6,950 bases of DNA from NCBI GenBank assembly GCA_947627805.1, contig CANQXB010000049.1:1-6950 (forward strand), read 5' to 3'. The stretch's first letter is position 1, and each line of letters opens with the position of its first letter. Shown here piece after piece: positions 4,832 to 6,950 of the stretch. Both the position numbers and the translations under genes were made by a program. Below the pieces are notes generated by a model, which was given only the letters and a program-made list of their open reading frames with translations, did not search any database and was not told the DNA's origin. Origin of the DNA: an uncultured Bacilli bacterium. GTDB taxonomy: Bacteria > Bacillota_I > Bacilli_A > RF39 > UBA660.

Positions 4832-4840
4832 TCTATAGCA
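4832..4840 (-). promoter_or_regulatory. Extended -10 promoter of the XRE gene
   Basis: The minus strand reads TGCTATAGA, a TGn extension with a four-of-six -10 hexamer. No good -35 is seen. The start near 4825 would coincide with the GGTGA ribosome binding site, the same very short leader layout as at 22 and 129. Confidence 0.4.
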
Positions 4841-4858
4841 TTTTTTACAACTAATGTG

Positions 4859-4887
4859 TTGACATATGAACATATCTGTTGTAAAAT
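4859..4887 (+). promoter_or_regulatory. Strong promoter of the surface-protein genes
   Basis: TTGACA (4859-4864) is a perfect -35 and TAAAAT (4882-4887) a good -10, spaced by 17. Transcription would begin near 4894, about 43 bases before the ATG at 4937. It is the best -35/-10 match in the window. Confidence 0.75.
4864..4875. promoter_or_regulatory. Palindromic operator inside the surface-gene promoter
   Basis: ATATGAACATAT is a perfect 5-bp inverted repeat around AA, lying wholly between the -35 and -10 boxes, where a bound repressor would exclude RNA polymerase. It also contains two ACATAT steps eight bases apart (4862-4867 and 4870-4875). A third ACATAT lies at 4811-4816 over the XRE start codon. 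A longer inverted repeat, TTTTACAAC (4843-4851) with GTTGTAAAA (4878-4886), brackets the site. The adjacent XRE protein is the natural candidate to bind it. Confidence 0.5.
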
Positions 4888-4936
4888 TTAATTGTAATAG
4901 ATACTAGAATTTAGCAAAGATGAGAGGAAGAGAGTA

Positions 4937-5611
4937 ATGTTTAATATACTTAAAATAGATAATAAAACATTAAGTAAAATATTATTAGGTATTTTTGGAG
5001 TAATAATCATAATAATTATAAGTGTGGTTATAAAAGATACCCATGCCTTTTATAATAGTCAATCAGATTCTATTCCGATATTTAAAGCTAAAATAGGAGA
5101 TTTTACGGGTGAAGGGGAAAGTGTTAAAGAAGGACCAATAGATAAAAATACCGATGTTAATATTATCTTTTATACTCAAATGCCGGATAATCCTGATAAG
5201 TATATGGTAAGTAAATATTTACCCGTTAATGGCTATAAAGTAAATGAAAAAGCTAGTAATTGCTATCCCGCAACTGGTGGAGATGCAACATATAATAATT
5301 ATAATATTGATAGTGAAGGCAATTTAAATATTACATATACGGAAACTAAGATAACGCAAGTAGTATGTCGAATTTATTTTTCAAGAGATAAATTATCGGA
5401 TGTTATTATATATGCTTATTTAGAAGATAGTAAGGGAGATAAAAAATTTAGTGGTAAGACTTATAAATTAGTAAATCAAGTAGAAAGTAATTATACATTA
5501 GTTGCTCATGAATGTAAAAATAAAAGAGCGACATTTAGTTATGATGAAAATGGTTTTAATATAACTTCCAGTGGACCAGATACTTGTTATGCCTATTTTA
5601 GTGAAAGTTAA
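4937..5611 (+). CDS. Membrane-anchored surface protein with two Cys-bounded repeats
   Basis: The 224-residue protein has a short cytoplasmic start, a membrane helix at about 15-33 rich in isoleucine, and a segment THAFYNSQSDSIPIFKAKIG (35-54) reminiscent of the start of TasA/camelysin-type exported proteins after their signal. Two repeat units follow. The first (about 73-148) starts VNIIFYTQ and has Cys109 and a closing C144RIYF. The second (about 155-221) starts VIIYAYLE and has Cys193 and a closing C217YAYF. Each unit probably forms a small beta domain with one disulfide. No anchor motif such as LPxTG is visible, so the N-terminal helix is the likely anchor. GAGGA (4924-4928) supports the start. 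The gene is preceded by an operator-bearing promoter divergent from the XRE gene, and its stop abuts the ribosome binding site of the next gene, so the two form an operon. Function unknown. Confidence 0.8.
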   Translation: MFNILKIDNKTLSKILLGIFGVIIIIIISVVIKDTHAFYNSQSDSIPIFKAKIGDFTGEGESVKEGPIDKNTDVNIIFYTQMPDNPDKYMVSKYLPVNGYKVNEKASNCYPATGGDATYNNYNIDSEGNLNITYTETKITQVVCRIYFSRDKLSDVIIYAYLEDSKGDKKFSGKTYKLVNQVESNYTLVAHECKNKRATFSYDENGFNITSSGPDTCYAYFSES

Positions 5612-5626
5612 AGGAGTAGAAGAGAA

Positions 5627-5797
5627 ATGAAACGAAAAGTATTAATAAGTTTAATAACAATATCCCTATTAATTGAAGGAGTTTTAATATATCATTTGTT
5701 TAGCTCTAATGAAATATTAAGTGAAGTAAGAGAAATTAATTTAAAAGAAGAACAATCAATTGCCATAATGGTTCAAGATACAGAAGGTGGGGATTGA
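5627..5797 (+). CDS. 56-codon 5' part of the interrupted surface gene
   Basis: If TGA is read as stop, this is what is made: a basic start (MKRK), a membrane helix at about 7-26 and a short outside segment ending in AIMVQDTEGGD. The ribosome binding site is the strongest in the surface operon and lies immediately after the previous stop. The final SIAIMVQD matches the first strand of the repeat domain whose remainder lies beyond the TGA, so it is a truncated product rather than an independent small protein. Confidence 0.55.
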   Translation: MKRKVLISLITISLLIEGVLIYHLFSSNEILSEVREINLKEEQSIAIMVQDTEGGD

Positions 5798-6817
5798 CAT
5801 GAGCAAGAAGATAGAAGTAAATGGCCAGACCCCAGTACCCATGGTTTTGTGGGAGCAGAATGCTCTGATAGTGAGGGAGCACCAATAGATTGGGAGAAAG
5901 TATTAACATTCAGTTTAGCTAATCAAACAGCAACGATTAAAACAAAACAAACGGCTTATTGTACCTTATACTTTGCTAAAGGGACTCCAGCTTTAGATTG
6001 GCTAAGAAAAAAAGGTGGCGAAACTTTTGCCGGAGGAGGAGAACATACAACAGCCGTCGATGGTTTATATCGTTTTAAAGGAACAAATACTCAAGTATTA
6101 AATAATTATATTTGTTTTGGAACAGTAGTAGAAAGTGAATGTTTAAAATCTCCAGAAACCTATATGTACAGAATAATTGGCATAACATCCGAAGCTGATA
6201 CGACAATTGGGTTATATGCTAATCAATTAAAAATAATTAAAACCATCCCATCAAGAACTAATCAAAAATGGTATAGGGATTCAGCATTAGTAACACCATG
6301 GGATGATTCTGATTTAAAAACCTATTTAAATGGAACAACAGAAAATGAAAATTCTGATGGTTTTTTACAAACAATAATAGATGGAACAGATGGAAATTAT
6401 TGGATTAATACAATAAGCAATCATCACTGGTATAATGGTGAGAAAAAAGTCTCAGAATATCCTAATACAGTTCCTGCAATAGAGCCAAAGACATCATATA
6501 CCATAGAAAGTAAAATAGGTTTAATGTACGCTAGTGATTATTTTAATGCTTATGGTAAAAGTACAAGTAACTGGCTATATATAAAAAATGGTTGGAGTAG
6601 CAATACTGATATTGATGAATGGACGATGACTAGTTATGGTCATGATTATTATAATTATCTTGCTTGGATTATTCATACTAGAGATTCTTTAATAAAGGAT
6701 TATGCTGCACTAGAGCATGCAGTTCGCCCTGTTTTCTATCTTCGTCCGGGAATTAATTTAAAAAGTGAAGGCACGAAAGAGCATCCTTATTTAATTACAA
6801 CAATGAGTAATGTTTAG
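5627..6817 (+). CDS. Surface protein with DUF6273-like C-terminal domain, interrupted by in-frame TGA
   Basis: One frame of 397 codons runs from an ATG with AAGGAG at 5611-5616 to TAG, broken only by TGA at codon 57. Residues 7-26 form a membrane helix. Residues 44-116 make the same repeat as the preceding gene: SIAIMVQD, Cys79 and C112TLYF. The C-terminal part (about 130-396) carries YICFG (161-165), YRIIGI (182-187), GLMYASDY (298-305) and VRPVFYL (366-372) with a GTKEHPYLI end. This pattern is typical of DUF6273-type proteins, which are thought to have an FGE/C-type-lectin-like fold. Between the TGA and residue 75 the frame still codes sensibly (SKWPDPSTHGF). A GTG at 5849 could start a shorter product but has no ribosome binding site and would omit the membrane helix. 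The state is a recent pseudogene, readthrough, or a sequencing error. Confidence 0.75.
5795..5797 (+). other. In-frame TGA codon splitting the surface gene
   Basis: TGA follows GGT GGG GAT and precedes CAT in the same frame as the downstream ORF. One base change from TGG (Trp) would restore an open gene. The next base is C, giving TGAC, the context known to be leakiest for readthrough. About 13 other Trp codons in the window are all TGG, which argues against general TGA-to-Trp recoding. No other gene here ends in TGA. Confidence 0.8.
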
Positions 6818-6838
6818 AATAATTTGTTTTAAAAAAGA

Positions 6839-6867
6839 TTGATAAGAAGTGTATAAGAATTTAATAA
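6839..6867 (+). promoter_or_regulatory. Weak candidate promoter for the last gene
   Basis: TTGATA (6839-6844) is a good -35, but the hexamer 17 bases later (TAATAA, 6862-6867) matches only about half of the -10 consensus. The 90-base gap after the surface gene has no clear terminator hairpin, so readthrough from upstream is also possible. Confidence 0.25.
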
Positions 6868-6907
6868 ATATCTCAATATAAACATAGAATTGTAAGGGAG
6901 AAATTTT

Positions 6908-6950
6908 ATGTTTAATAATTTTGGAGTACATGTATCAAATATTTTTAGAG
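6908..6950 (+). CDS. Start of a rightward gene, truncated; perhaps a Clp ATPase
   Basis: AAGGGAG (6894-6900) lies seven bases before an ATG followed by 14 open codons reading MFNNFGVHVSNIFR. The MF-x-x-F opening followed by an amphipathic helix resembles the first residues of ClpC/ClpB N-domains in low-GC bacteria, but fourteen residues are too few to identify the product with any certainty. Confidence 0.6.
   Translation, partial: MFNNFGVHVSNIFR

Noticed and set aside
5795..5797. Selenocysteine codon
   Set aside because: No redox motif or cysteine-containing homologous position surrounds the TGA, and no SECIS-like stem-loop was apparent just downstream. A Trp-to-stop change explains it better.
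5849..6817. A separate gene starting at the GTG at 5849
   Set aside because: No ribosome binding site precedes it, it would begin in the middle of a repeat domain just before its first cysteine, and it would lack the membrane helix. The same frame extends upstream through coding-like sequence to the TGA and beyond to a proper start at 5627.
1..6950. CRISPR arrays, insertion sequences with transposases, or phage structural genes
   Set aside because: No regularly spaced direct repeats were seen, and none of the translated frames resembles a transposase, integrase or phage structural protein.

Overview
The window is very AT-rich with short intergenic gaps. Its genes fit an uncultured, gut-type, low-GC Bacillota: an scpA-scpB pair, a CCA-encoding class II tRNA-Leu, AGGAGG-like ribosome binding sites, and tyrosine/cysteine-rich anchored surface proteins like those seen in RF39/Erysipelotrichia-like Bacilli. 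That placement is inferred from gene content, not from a phylogenetic marker. Every recognised gene ends in TAA or TAG.

Layout. Positions 1-140 are a divergent promoter region; only the start codon of a leftward gene falls inside the window. Positions 141-3086 hold four co-directional genes: a membrane-anchored thioredoxin-fold protein that has lost one active-site cysteine, an anchored exported protein with a probable YehR-like (DUF1307) C-terminal domain, and the condensin partners ScpA and ScpB. A tRNA-Leu(CAA) with its own extended -10 promoter follows, then a possible gene remnant, a GNAT acetyltransferase and a 75-residue Gly/Tyr/Pro/Asn-rich protein closed by a clear terminator.

Positions 4184-4586 look empty at first but are the most interesting part. 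A + strand promoter is placed to start an RNA at the first base of an arm that pairs with sequence about 200 nt downstream. The RNA carries a 30-codon ORF for a hydrophobic single-helix peptide. A minus-strand promoter is placed to start a short antisense RNA at the opposite edge, and that RNA meets a terminator-like hairpin just inside the ORF. This is the layout of a type I toxin-antitoxin locus (hydrophobic peptide mRNA with 5'-3' pairing plus a 3'-overlapping antisense RNA). It is a candidate only; a small palindromic mobile element (MITE) or a 6S-like RNA are the main alternatives.

Positions 4587-6817 hold a small XRE repressor and, divergent from it, two surface-protein genes. The repressor's likely operator, a 12-bp palindrome, sits between the -35 and -10 boxes of the surface-gene promoter. 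The two surface proteins share a repeat unit bounded by two cysteines and ending in C-x-x-Y-F. The second gene is split by an in-frame TGA; the reading frame on both sides is clearly coding and belongs to one protein that ends in a DUF6273-like domain. A final gene begins at 6908 and leaves the window.
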